Shown here piece by piece: positions 26,552-35,010 of a DNA stretch of 64,000 nt. The position numbers and the translations under genes are program-made. Every line of letters begins with the position of its first letter. Position 1 is the stretch's first letter. A model generated the notes under the pieces. That model did no database searches and was not told the DNA's origin. It worked only from the letters and a program-made list of their open reading frames with translations. The DNA comes from Pontibacter qinzhouensis (GTDB lineage: Bacteria; Bacteroidota; Bacteroidia; Cytophagales; Hymenobacteraceae). The stretch is from assembly GCF_008017455.1 (NCBI RefSeq), contig NZ_VRTY01000026.1:1-64000 (forward strand). Direction: 5' to 3'.

Positions 26552-28912
26552 ATGAAACTGCGAACATTTTTTTCTGTAGCACTACTCGCCGTAACACCTC
26601 TCTGTTATAGCCAGACAACACCTGCGTTACATTATTTCCCACTAAATGCTGTATCACTCGCTGAAAGTCCGTTTCTGAAGGCGCAACAAACCGACATGCA
26701 GTATATTCTCGAAATGGACGTGGACAGGTTACTAGCCCCTTTTCTGAAAGAAGCCGGTTTGCCTACCAAAGCGCAGAGCTATGGGAATTGGGAAAACACC
26801 GGACTCGACGGCCACATTGGCGGTCATTATTTAACGGCTTTGTCGTTGATGTACGCTTCTACAAAAAACGAGGTGCTGCTGCAGCGGCTCAACTACATGG
26901 TGGCCGAGCTGGCAAAGTGTCAGCAGCAGAACGGCAACGGCTATGTAGGCGGCATTCCGGGAGGCCAGCAGATGTGGCAGCAAGTAGCAGCCGGTAAGAT
27001 AGAAGCCGACAACTTTTCGCTAAATAAAAAGTGGGTGCCGCTGTACAATATCCATAAGATATACGCCGGACTCATAGATGCCTACCGGATTGCTGGTAAC
27101 CAGCAGGCGCGCGAGGTGTTGGTAAAACTCTCTGACTGGTGCCTCGACATCACCAAAAACCTGACGGATGCGCAAATGCAGCAGATGCTACGCAGCGAGC
27201 ACGGCGGCCTGAACGAAACATTTGCAGACGTAGCCGAAATAACCGGTGATAAAAAATACCTGGCACTGGCGGAGCGCTTTTCGCATCAGCTTATTCTGGA
27301 GCCTTTGCTTGCCCAGAAAGATGTGCTGAACGGCATGCATGCCAATACCCAGATTCCGAAGGTAATAGGCTACAAACGCGTGGCAGATGTGGCCGGCAGC
27401 GAAACCTGGGACGAGGCAGCAGGCTTTTTCTGGAACAGCGTTATAAACAACCGCACCGTGGCTATTGGCGGTAACAGTGTGCGGGAGCACTTTCATCCAT
27501 CCGACAACTTCACTTCCATGATCGAGTCGGAGCAGGGGCCGGAAACGTGCAATACCTATAACATGCTGAAGCTCACCAAGCAACTCTTTGCCACCAACCC
27601 CGATGTAAAATACCTTGATTATTATGAACGGGCACTTTACAACCACATCCTATCGTCGCAGCACCCTACCAAAGGCGGTTTTGTGTACTTTACGCCTATG
27701 CGCCCACGCCACTACCGTGTTTATTCCAGTACGCAGGAGGACTTTTGGTGCTGTGTTGGCTCCGGCCTCGAAAACCACGGAAAGTACGGCGAGCTCATTT
27801 ACGCGCACAATGACCAGGATCTCTTCGTGAACCTTTTTATTCCTTCTACCCTGCAGTGGCAGCAAAAAGGGCTTACGGTGCAGCAAAAAACTAATTTCCC
27901 CTTTGAAGAAGGTACGCAGCTGCAGCTAAACCTGAAAAAGGCACAAAAATTTGCCCTGAACCTGCGCTACCCCGGCTGGGTAAAAGCCGGTGAGATGAAA
28001 GTTAAAGTGAACGGCAAAGAAGTAAAAACCACGGCTGCTCCCTCCTCTTTTGTAACCATAGATCGCAAATGGAAAAACAAGGATGTGGTCACGGTAGAAC
28101 TCCCGATGCACACCAAAGCAGAGTTCCTGCCCGACGGCTCCTCCTGGGCCTCCTTCGTACATGGCCCGATTGTGCTGGCTGGTGTAACAGACACTACAGA
28201 TATACCCGGCTTGTGGGGCGATGGCACGCGCATGGGGCACGTAGCAAATGGGCAGATGTACCCGATAGACGAAGCACCGGTTATTGTGGCAACAAAACAG
28301 AATGCTGCAGCCGCACTAACTCCAGTTCCGAATAAGCCGTTAACCTTTACAGCTGCTGGTGCAGTATCTCCTGAGCAGTTCAAAAATGTAAAGCTGGTGC
28401 CGTTCTTTCAGGTGCATGAGGCCCGTTATATGCTGTACTGGCCCGTGCTCACCCCGGAAGAAAAAGAGAAACGACAGCAGATTTTGCAAAAGACCGAGCA
28501 GGAAAAGCTGGCACTCGAAGCGAAAACAGTTGACCAGGTAGCAGCCGGAGAACAGCAGCCCGAATCGGACCATAACTTTAAAGGCGAAGGCACCGACATG
28601 GGCACCCACCGCGACCGCTTCTGGCGCCACGCCACCAACTGGTTCAGTTACGACCTCCGCAACAAAAACCGCGAAGCCAAAACACTCCGCATCACCTATT
28701 TTGGCCAGGACAATGGTCGCACCTTCGACATTCTGGTAAACGATGTGCCCATAAAAACAGTGAAACTAGATGGCTCAAAAGGCGATACCTTTTTTGAAGA
28801 AGATTACCAGCTACCGCAAAAGGTGTTGAACGCTGAAAAACTAACTGTAAAGTTTGTAGCACACAAAGGTTCTGTGGCAGGTGGAGTTTACCATGTGCGG
28901 TTGCTGAAGTAA
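26552..28912 (+). CDS. GH127 beta-L-arabinofuranosidase
   Basis: 786 residues with a signal peptide (cleavage near residue 21). The catalytic (alpha/alpha)6 barrel carries the GH127 zinc site: Glu331 and Cys333 in GPETCNTYN, and Cys400-Cys401 in DFWCCVGSG. In characterised members the last-type cysteine is the nucleophile. Beta-sandwich domains follow (about 430-560), then accessory regions resembling DUF4986 and a C-terminal jelly-roll with RITYFGQDNGRTFDILVND. It releases beta-L-arabinofuranosyl residues from plant glycans or glycoproteins; GH146 is a close alternative. It stands alone, without SusC/D neighbours. Confidence 0.92.
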   Translation: MKLRTFFSVALLAVTPLCYSQTTPALHYFPLNAVSLAESPFLKAQQTDMQYILEMDVDRLLAPFLKEAGLPTKAQSYGNWENTGLDGHIGGHYLTALSLMYASTKNEVLLQRLNYMVAELAKCQQQNGNGYVGGIPGGQQMWQQVAAGKIEADNFSLNKKWVPLYNIHKIYAGLIDAYRIAGNQQAREVLVKLSDWCLDITKNLTDAQMQQMLRSEHGGLNETFADVAEITGDKKYLALAERFSHQLILEPLLAQKDVLNGMHANTQIPKVIGYKRVADVAGSETWDEAAGFFWNSVINNRTVAIGGNSVREHFHPSDNFTSMIESEQGPETCNTYNMLKLTKQLFATNPDVKYLDYYERALYNHILSSQHPTKGGFVYFTPMRPRHYRVYSSTQEDFWCCVGSGLENHGKYGELIYAHNDQDLFVNLFIPSTLQWQQKGLTVQQKTNFPFEEGTQLQLNLKKAQKFALNLRYPGWVKAGEMKVKVNGKEVKTTAAPSSFVTIDRKWKNKDVVTVELPMHTKAEFLPDGSSWASFVHGPIVLAGVTDTTDIPGLWGDGTRMGHVANGQMYPIDEAPVIVATKQNAAAALTPVPNKPLTFTAAGAVSPEQFKNVKLVPFFQVHEARYMLYWPVLTPEEKEKRQQILQKTEQEKLALEAKTVDQVAAGEQQPESDHNFKGEGTDMGTHRDRFWRHATNWFSYDLRNKNREAKTLRITYFGQDNGRTFDILVNDVPIKTVKLDGSKGDTFFEEDYQLPQKVLNAEKLTVKFVAHKGSVAGGVYHVRLLK

Positions 28913-29281
28913 GTTGTAACTGAAGGTTGTCAGCATCAGAATTTACCTAATTATGGCATGAAGATAGAAATTCATACATTCTTAAACTCTGTAAATTCTG
29001 ATGCTGACAATAAAGAACGATACATACCGCCTGCTTAAGCGAAGTGGTACCTTGTGAGGATACATAAGGCAAGTTTTTACCTTGCGAAGGTATGAAAGAG
29101 GAAAGCCTATACAAGTTGAAAACTTGCTGTCATTTTTTCCCACCAGTTCCCGCTTTGCTCAAACTGGCGGTAAAAAGAGGTTAATCAACTTAAAAGTATC
29201 AGAATCTTCAAACTATCTGCCACCACTTCTTCCGAATCCTAAAAATCCTTCCGTCCTGTAAATCCGGATTCTCACAAAAAC
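28913..29281. other. Intergenic region between convergent genes
   Basis: About 370 bp. It contains a 19-bp inverted repeat and a partial type B repeat (29106-29123). The remainder is unremarkable. Confidence 0.6.
28928..29009. terminator. 19-bp inverted repeat after GH127 gene
   Basis: Perfect arms at 28928-28946 and 28991-29009 enclose a 44-base loop. It is 15 bp past the stop codon. The loop is longer than in a normal intrinsic terminator, so the role is uncertain. Confidence 0.5.
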
Positions 29282-32200
29282 CTACTCCTTCAGCCCCCGC
29301 ATCACATCCTTAATCCCCATCAAACCTTCTGAAATATTCTCCAGTTGTGTGAGCACCTGCCCTACCTGGTTGTTATCGCCGAAGCCTTTCAGTTTCTGGT
29401 TGCGCATGAAGGTGACCTTTATCTCCTCCCAGCGTTGTGTCTCTGCTTCGGTGGCTATGCCGATAAGTTGCTTAAACTTGAGCATGTTGGCTTCGGCTCC
29501 GGAAGTCAGGGTTTGCGACTCGCTTTCGTAGTGCGACAGGATCAAGGTCTGCAGTTCCTGCGCATTCATGATCGGCACCACCTTCTCGGCCAGCTTGTTC
29601 ATGTTGCGATAAGAACCCTGCAGCTTAAAGGTAGGCTCTGTGCGGTATTCCTCCTGCTGTGCCGCCGACCGAATGTATTCCATGTTCACCTTCAAAATCA
29701 CGTCCTGAATTTTCAGCAGCTTTTGCAGTACCTGTACATATTCGTTCAGCTCGGCAGGCGAATGGTTACCTTCAAACTCCAGGCCTTCGCTGTTACCGGT
29801 TTGAGCCAGTTGCAGCACCGCAAACACATCTTTGTGGCTTTTGGCAGCTAATTTTGCCAGAATGACATTGGAGGTTAAGGCATTTTCGATATAACTGAGT
29901 TTAAAGGCTTCTGCTGTGTCGCCTATAATATCGCCTAGGTTGTAAATGTCTGCTCGGTTGGCGAGCATGTCTGGGATCCGGAATTTCTCGCCTGTTTCTG
30001 TGTAAGGGTTTCCGGCCATTACCACGCATACTTTGCGGCCCCTGAAATCGTAGGTTTTGCTACGGCCTTTGTAAACGCCCTCGATCTTGCGCTGTGCATC
30101 GCAGAGCGAGATAAACTTCTGCAGCAGCTCCGGGTTGCAGTGCTGAATGTCGTCGAGGTAAATCATGACGTTGTCGCCCATCTCAAACGACAGGTTCAGC
30201 TTCTCCAGCTCCTCACGGGCAGCAGCATTAGGAGCCTCAGTAGGATCAAGCGCCGTTACATAGTGCCCTATGGCTGGCCCGTTTATCTTCATAAATATGA
30301 GGCCCAGGCGGTTGGCGATGTACTCCATGATGGTGGTTTTGCCATAGCCCGGAGGTGAAAGAAGGAGCAGCATACCCATCAGGTCGGTGCGCTTTGCCTC
30401 TCCTGCCGTTCCCATCTGCTTGGCCAGGTTAGCACCTATCAGAGGCAGGTACACCTGGTCTATCAGCCGGTTCCGCACAAACGACGATAGTACCCGCGGC
30501 TTAAACTCCTGTAGGCGCAACTCCTCCTCAAACCTATGGTTCAGTTGCTTTTTCAGCTCAGTAAAAGCTACAAAAGCTTTGGCTGTGGTAGCCGTATACT
30601 GCCGCAGCTTCTCCATAAAGCTGTAATATCGCAGTTCATAGGTCTGCTGCTGCAGAAGCGCATGCGTACCCAGCATTGGGTGCAACTTTGCCTCCAGCAC
30701 TGTATGCACCACCTGTTGCTGGTGATAACTATTAGTAAATAGCAATACCGCTGCCTCTGTTACATAAGTTGATTTATTATGTAAATCAGCATACGTGATG
30801 AAAGCTTTGAGCCAGTGCTGAATCAGTTCGAAGCGCTGCACCGGATTATCAGCCAGCGCTTTTACTGAAGCCTCGAAAGCCGCTGTTACTTTATGCTCTG
30901 CCAGGTAATGCTTAAAACTCTCGTATAGCTCCGCCGCCTGATGATCTATGATAAATTGGTTGCCACGCGTCAGCTCGTAAAACAGGTAATTGCCTGCCTC
31001 CCCTGCTACTGCCTCCACACACAACCCCGTTTTTTGTTGAAAATGAGCTACCTCCGCACAAAGCTCCTCCTTTATAGCATCAAACTCATGTGTATTGGGG
31101 AAAACATGAAGAATAGCACCTACACCTTTCAGCTGGTGGTGCAGCCTGTTTTTTCGATCTTCCGGCGCAAACACCTGCCAGTACAATTGTGCACAGGCTC
31201 GGGCAGCGGAAGGGTATCGGAGTAAATCGGCGGTTTTAATGAACTGAATCAAGGCAGCCAGTATGAGGGCCGCATCGTGATCATGTACGCCTTTTAAATA
31301 GCCTTCGCTGAAACGTACGGCCATAAATTGGCTTACGTAAGCTACCAGCTCGCCTTCGGTTAGTTTGTACAGGTCATCTACAGTGAGAACAGCCTGCTTT
31401 TCTTCAGATGCATTTTGCTGCCGCTTTTTATCCTGTGCCACCTCCAGAATTATATAAGCCAGATACTCAGCTCGGTATACCTGGTTATTTTCTGATACCA
31501 GCGTTTGCTCCCATACCGGTTTGTAGCTCTCGAAGGTAGCATCAGTTACGCGCTCAAAAAAGCTGGTGCCGGTGAGGTGGTAGAACATGGCATTGTTGCG
31601 GTGCACCATACTCAACTCCAGTGGCTGGTTGTTAACGGTAAACTGGTGTTTGCCCAGCCGAATAATGTTAGCTCCATCGGAGTATAGCTCCTGCTTATCC
31701 TTAAGCTGCCGAACAGTGTCTTCGCGCAGGGTTTTCAGGCGGCTCTGAATAGCGTCTGCTTTCACAGTGTCGCCTAACGCCAGCAATTCTTCCACTGTGT
31801 TTCGCACCTTCTCCACCATCAGGTCGGAGGCGAAGTAGCCGTTTATTTCGGTTACGCTGCCGAGCTTGCTCATGCGGTTCTGGATCGCCTTCAGCATCCG
31901 GTCCGCTGCCTGCTGCAGGCTGTTGGCACGTTTGTTCCTGCTCTCCTGCAGCCCTACCTTCTTCGACTCAAAGGCGCTGTAAATTTCTTCCCGTTTCGAG
32001 GCTATCTGCTCCAGAAACTCATCAAAGTCCGGAAACTTGCCTTCCAGCTCCTCCAGCTGCACCATCAGCTTAGCCAGGTACTCCTCGCATTTCTCCGGTG
32101 TATCGCATACATCCAGGTAATTGATCACAGATTGGCTGATGAGCTTGAGCTGCGAACTGAACTCCGCTTTCCCCTCCTGGCTCAGCAGCTCTTTGCGTCT

Positions 32201-34228
32201 GCGCCTGAGTGCCGCTTTGGTCTGGTTAAAGGTGGCGTAGATAGCGGAAATGGTGTCTATAATGCGGGTAGTCTGAGTAGCGTCTTCAATCCGGAGATTA
32301 CTCACCACATCAATCAGCATCTCCAGCTCAGTCGCGATAGCCGCTATTTCTTTGTCGATCGCATCAGCTTCTATCACTTTGGCTACGGCCTCTATGGCTA
32401 CGTTCAGGTGTTGCACCTTCTGCTCGTACGGATGCAGCGCATCGGGTTTGAGCAGGAACGTAACGGTGGCATTGGCCATGTTCTGCATAAAATCCTGCAG
32501 TTGCGCCTCATAGGCCTCCACCTTCATCAGGTCTACATAGCGCAGGTCCCGTAGCGACACCACCTCCCCTCGAATCGTGCGCAGTTCCGCCAGGTAATTC
32601 ACATAATCGTTAATGTGCTCCGCCTTCTGAAACTTCAACTGGTGCAGCAGTGCATCGGCTTTTCCGAGCACCTGCTCCAGTTGTTGCTTTGTGTTTTTCC
32701 TGATACTGGTTACCTTCTCAAACTCCTCTACTGCCGCCGTAGCCGTTTGCCTGATGGCTGCCAGTGGAGCAGCCAGATTGTAGGTTTCGGTGCGGCTCAG
32801 CCAGTGGTAAGTGTCCAGCACATCGGTGGTCTTTTTGATCAGGTCGAGGTACAGGTTCTCGTAAGAGTCTTCTTTCTGCAGCAAGGCCAGCACCTCGTTG
32901 CTTTCGGCCATAGCCCCCACAATATCTTTGTTCCCGATCTTATACAGGTAAGACTCCTGCGTTACCGGAATTATAAAGTTAGGCCCGATATAAGGTGTTT
33001 GCCAGATCTGGATGGCATGGTGCTTCTGCGGCTCCGCATCGGCCCGGAAGTAACAGAGCTCTCCATTTTCAAAAACAGCATAGCCGTGGCAAACAATCGG
33101 ACTTTCTATTTTCTGCGTGATGAGGTTGTAAGAAAGCAACAGGTATAGCCCCTGTTCCTTGTTATAGAAAACATACAGGAAATCCTCTCCGTTCGGTGAA
33201 GCTATACGCTTTTCGAACAGCATATCCTGCAGGTTATTATCGAACTCCTTAAACTCGCCTGTCTGCAGGTAATAGCCGTAGGCATAAATGATACCCTGTC
33301 CCTCTGGCAGCAACACACAGCTATGCTCCAGCGCATCGATGCGTCTGGCCTCCTTTAGTTTAGCATTATAAACAATGTAGCGGTAGTTGTTCTCGCGGTA
33401 AGGCCTTATTTTCAGGATGATGATGTTGCCGATGATCGCATAATAGATTTCGGAATCGTCGAGCGTCTGATCTTTATCCTCTACTTCTTCCGCATAAATG
33501 CCCTGGCCAGTATCGGTGTTGTCTTCTACTTTAATAGTGAGGTCGCCACCGGTAGTTTCCACAAACACTTTATCTTCTATGGAAACGTGCGGGAACTTCC
33601 CCTTCCGTTGCGACTCCCGCAGCGTCCTTTTCCAGGTAAAGTCATGCTGGTTCGGGTACACAAACTCATGGTCGCTTCGGTTGTCGAGGTAAGTGATGGT
33701 ACCGTCCTGCAGCAGCCACTTGAATGTTTTGATGTCGTTAAGGCCTTTGCCCACCCGGAACACCATGAACAGGTGCGTACCCAGCACAGCAAATTTAATG
33801 AACTGCGTATTTTTGTAATACTTATAAAGCTTCTTGAAATCGTCTGTAAAATGGGTATCCTGGAGCAGGTGCAACGGCTGCAGGTGAAAAGAATGACCTT
33901 CGTAAGTATACGCCCCAAACACATCCGACAGTTCCACCTCCGACTTCAGCCCAAGGTGCACGTTGTAACCAAAGAGCATGTTGTAGCCCACTGGCACCAT
34001 GTCCATGGGTACGCAGTTGTTCTCAGTGGTAACTCGCTCCGTCGTTAGCAAGGCTGTTTCAATAGCACCAAACACCTCTTTCCGCTCCTGGTTCAGTTGC
34101 TCCAGCAGTTGCCACAATTCGGTCCCGTTCTTTTGCAGGCGGTTACGCAGTATTTCATAAGTACCACCTTCCAGTTGCACCGCTTCCACTGCTTCTGGCT
34201 TTGTGGTGATTGTGTTATTGTCTTCCAT
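29282..34228 (-). CDS. Giant DUF3686 AAA+ ATPase ("DNA repair ATPase")
   Basis: 1648 residues, one of the longest genes here. The N-terminal third (to about 470) is beta-rich with propeller-like repeats and matches the DUF3686 region; residues about 480-860 are predominantly coiled coil; a helical domain follows. The AAA+ core lies near the C-terminus: Walker A PPGYGKTT at 1292-1299, Walker B IYLDDIQHC around 1360 and a MAGNPYTETG sensor-like segment. Databases name such proteins "DNA repair ATPase" without experimental support. The upstream flotillin and YqiJ-like genes on the same strand suggest a membrane-linked stress role instead. A DUF559 insertion now separates it from flotillin. Confidence 0.8.
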   Translation of the reverse strand: MEDNNTITTKPEAVEAVQLEGGTYEILRNRLQKNGTELWQLLEQLNQERKEVFGAIETALLTTERVTTENNCVPMDMVPVGYNMLFGYNVHLGLKSEVELSDVFGAYTYEGHSFHLQPLHLLQDTHFTDDFKKLYKYYKNTQFIKFAVLGTHLFMVFRVGKGLNDIKTFKWLLQDGTITYLDNRSDHEFVYPNQHDFTWKRTLRESQRKGKFPHVSIEDKVFVETTGGDLTIKVEDNTDTGQGIYAEEVEDKDQTLDDSEIYYAIIGNIIILKIRPYRENNYRYIVYNAKLKEARRIDALEHSCVLLPEGQGIIYAYGYYLQTGEFKEFDNNLQDMLFEKRIASPNGEDFLYVFYNKEQGLYLLLSYNLITQKIESPIVCHGYAVFENGELCYFRADAEPQKHHAIQIWQTPYIGPNFIIPVTQESYLYKIGNKDIVGAMAESNEVLALLQKEDSYENLYLDLIKKTTDVLDTYHWLSRTETYNLAAPLAAIRQTATAAVEEFEKVTSIRKNTKQQLEQVLGKADALLHQLKFQKAEHINDYVNYLAELRTIRGEVVSLRDLRYVDLMKVEAYEAQLQDFMQNMANATVTFLLKPDALHPYEQKVQHLNVAIEAVAKVIEADAIDKEIAAIATELEMLIDVVSNLRIEDATQTTRIIDTISAIYATFNQTKAALRRRRKELLSQEGKAEFSSQLKLISQSVINYLDVCDTPEKCEEYLAKLMVQLEELEGKFPDFDEFLEQIASKREEIYSAFESKKVGLQESRNKRANSLQQAADRMLKAIQNRMSKLGSVTEINGYFASDLMVEKVRNTVEELLALGDTVKADAIQSRLKTLREDTVRQLKDKQELYSDGANIIRLGKHQFTVNNQPLELSMVHRNNAMFYHLTGTSFFERVTDATFESYKPVWEQTLVSENNQVYRAEYLAYIILEVAQDKKRQQNASEEKQAVLTVDDLYKLTEGELVAYVSQFMAVRFSEGYLKGVHDHDAALILAALIQFIKTADLLRYPSAARACAQLYWQVFAPEDRKNRLHHQLKGVGAILHVFPNTHEFDAIKEELCAEVAHFQQKTGLCVEAVAGEAGNYLFYELTRGNQFIIDHQAAELYESFKHYLAEHKVTAAFEASVKALADNPVQRFELIQHWLKAFITYADLHNKSTYVTEAAVLLFTNSYHQQQVVHTVLEAKLHPMLGTHALLQQQTYELRYYSFMEKLRQYTATTAKAFVAFTELKKQLNHRFEEELRLQEFKPRVLSSFVRNRLIDQVYLPLIGANLAKQMGTAGEAKRTDLMGMLLLLSPPGYGKTTIMEYIANRLGLIFMKINGPAIGHYVTALDPTEAPNAAAREELEKLNLSFEMGDNVMIYLDDIQHCNPELLQKFISLCDAQRKIEGVYKGRSKTYDFRGRKVCVVMAGNPYTETGEKFRIPDMLANRADIYNLGDIIGDTAEAFKLSYIENALTSNVILAKLAAKSHKDVFAVLQLAQTGNSEGLEFEGNHSPAELNEYVQVLQKLLKIQDVILKVNMEYIRSAAQQEEYRTEPTFKLQGSYRNMNKLAEKVVPIMNAQELQTLILSHYESESQTLTSGAEANMLKFKQLIGIATEAETQRWEEIKVTFMRNQKLKGFGDNNQVGQVLTQLENISEGLMGIKDVMRGLKE

Positions 34229-34421
34229 GTACAGGAAATTTCTTTACCCGAATTATTAAAATTTACACAGCCTTACAGAGATAACACCTGCTGGTGCTGC
34301 TCCTCTAATGATACTAGACCTAGATCTTAGACTTTTCGTCTGAATCATAATATAGGTCTATTACCCCAAGGATTTGCAGGACGACAGGATGAGCAGTATT
34401 TTTTCCATCTGGAAAAGCTAA

Positions 34422-34904
34422 TTCTCCCCTTGAGGGGAGTTAGAGGGGTGTTCAATCTAGTTGAAAAACTTATTGCCTACTCTTCTGTTGATTCTCCTCT
34501 ATCCACTGATGAATTTCATTTACCACTAACCTTATATTCTTCTTCACATCTAAATCTTCAACACGTAAAAATTAATACCATACTGTTCGAGTGCTAGCTG
34601 CCGATTCTTATCATAGCCCACTTTGTACTCATGGCTGTTGCCATCAACCTCAATTGCTAATTTTAGCTCATGGCAGTAAAAATCGACTATATATGCTAGC
34701 ATTGGCACTTGCCGGTGAAATTGAAACCCTAACAGTTGCTTATTTTTGATCTCTTGCCAAAGAAGCACCTCTGAAAGAGTACTATTTTTTCGCAGTTCTC
34801 TGGCTTTAGCTTTAAGGTCACTTCGATACGGAATAATTTGATTTCTTTGACTCCTCACTACTTCTCCAAGATTAACACCCCTCTAGCTTCCCTCAAGGGG
34901 AGAA
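34422..34904. mobile_element. DUF559 cassette bounded by inverted repeats
   Basis: Imperfect 31-bp inverted repeats (34422-34452 and about 34874-34904, two mismatches) with TTCTCCCCTTGAGGG at each outer end surround a single DUF559 gene. It sits between the flotillin terminator and the DUF3686 ATPase gene, splitting a conserved gene group. I see no clear target duplication. It may be a mobile nuclease cassette. Confidence 0.55.
34470..34858 (-). pseudogene. Frameshifted DUF559 (Vsr-like) endonuclease gene
   Basis: The intact frame (34550-34858) gives 102 residues: NSTLSEVLLWQEIKNKQLLGFQFHRQVP, then YIVDFYCHELKLAIEVDG with the PD-(D/E)XK-type catalytic acids. It ends abruptly at NFYVLKI. Adding one T to the T5 run (A5 at 34567-34571 on the plus strand) restores the usual ending, FLRVEDLDVKKNIRLVVNEI and on to a stop at 34470-34472, for about 129 residues. 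So a one-base deletion has truncated the protein, or the run was misread. DUF559 proteins resemble very-short-patch repair nucleases. Confidence 0.75.
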
Positions 34905-34916
34905 TTTTGTTTTCAA

Positions 34917-34969
34917 CATGACTGCATCAGTTTAGCTTCGTCGTAGGATGTAAAACTGATGCAGTCATG
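34917..34969 (-). terminator. Terminator downstream of flotillin gene
   Basis: Arms CATGACTGCATCAGTTTA (34917-34934) and TAAAACTGATGCAGTCATG (34951-34969) pair over 18 bp with one bulged base. It lies about 40 bp past the flotillin stop codon. Confidence 0.7.
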
Positions 34970-35010
34970 TAACTCCCCCTTTAGAAGAGCATTAATTAAA
35001 CTTCTTAAAC

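Noticed and set aside
34422-34904. CRISPR-like arrangement of the short repeats around the DUF559 gene
   Set aside because: Only two copies, inverted, with a gene between them; no array, no cas genes.
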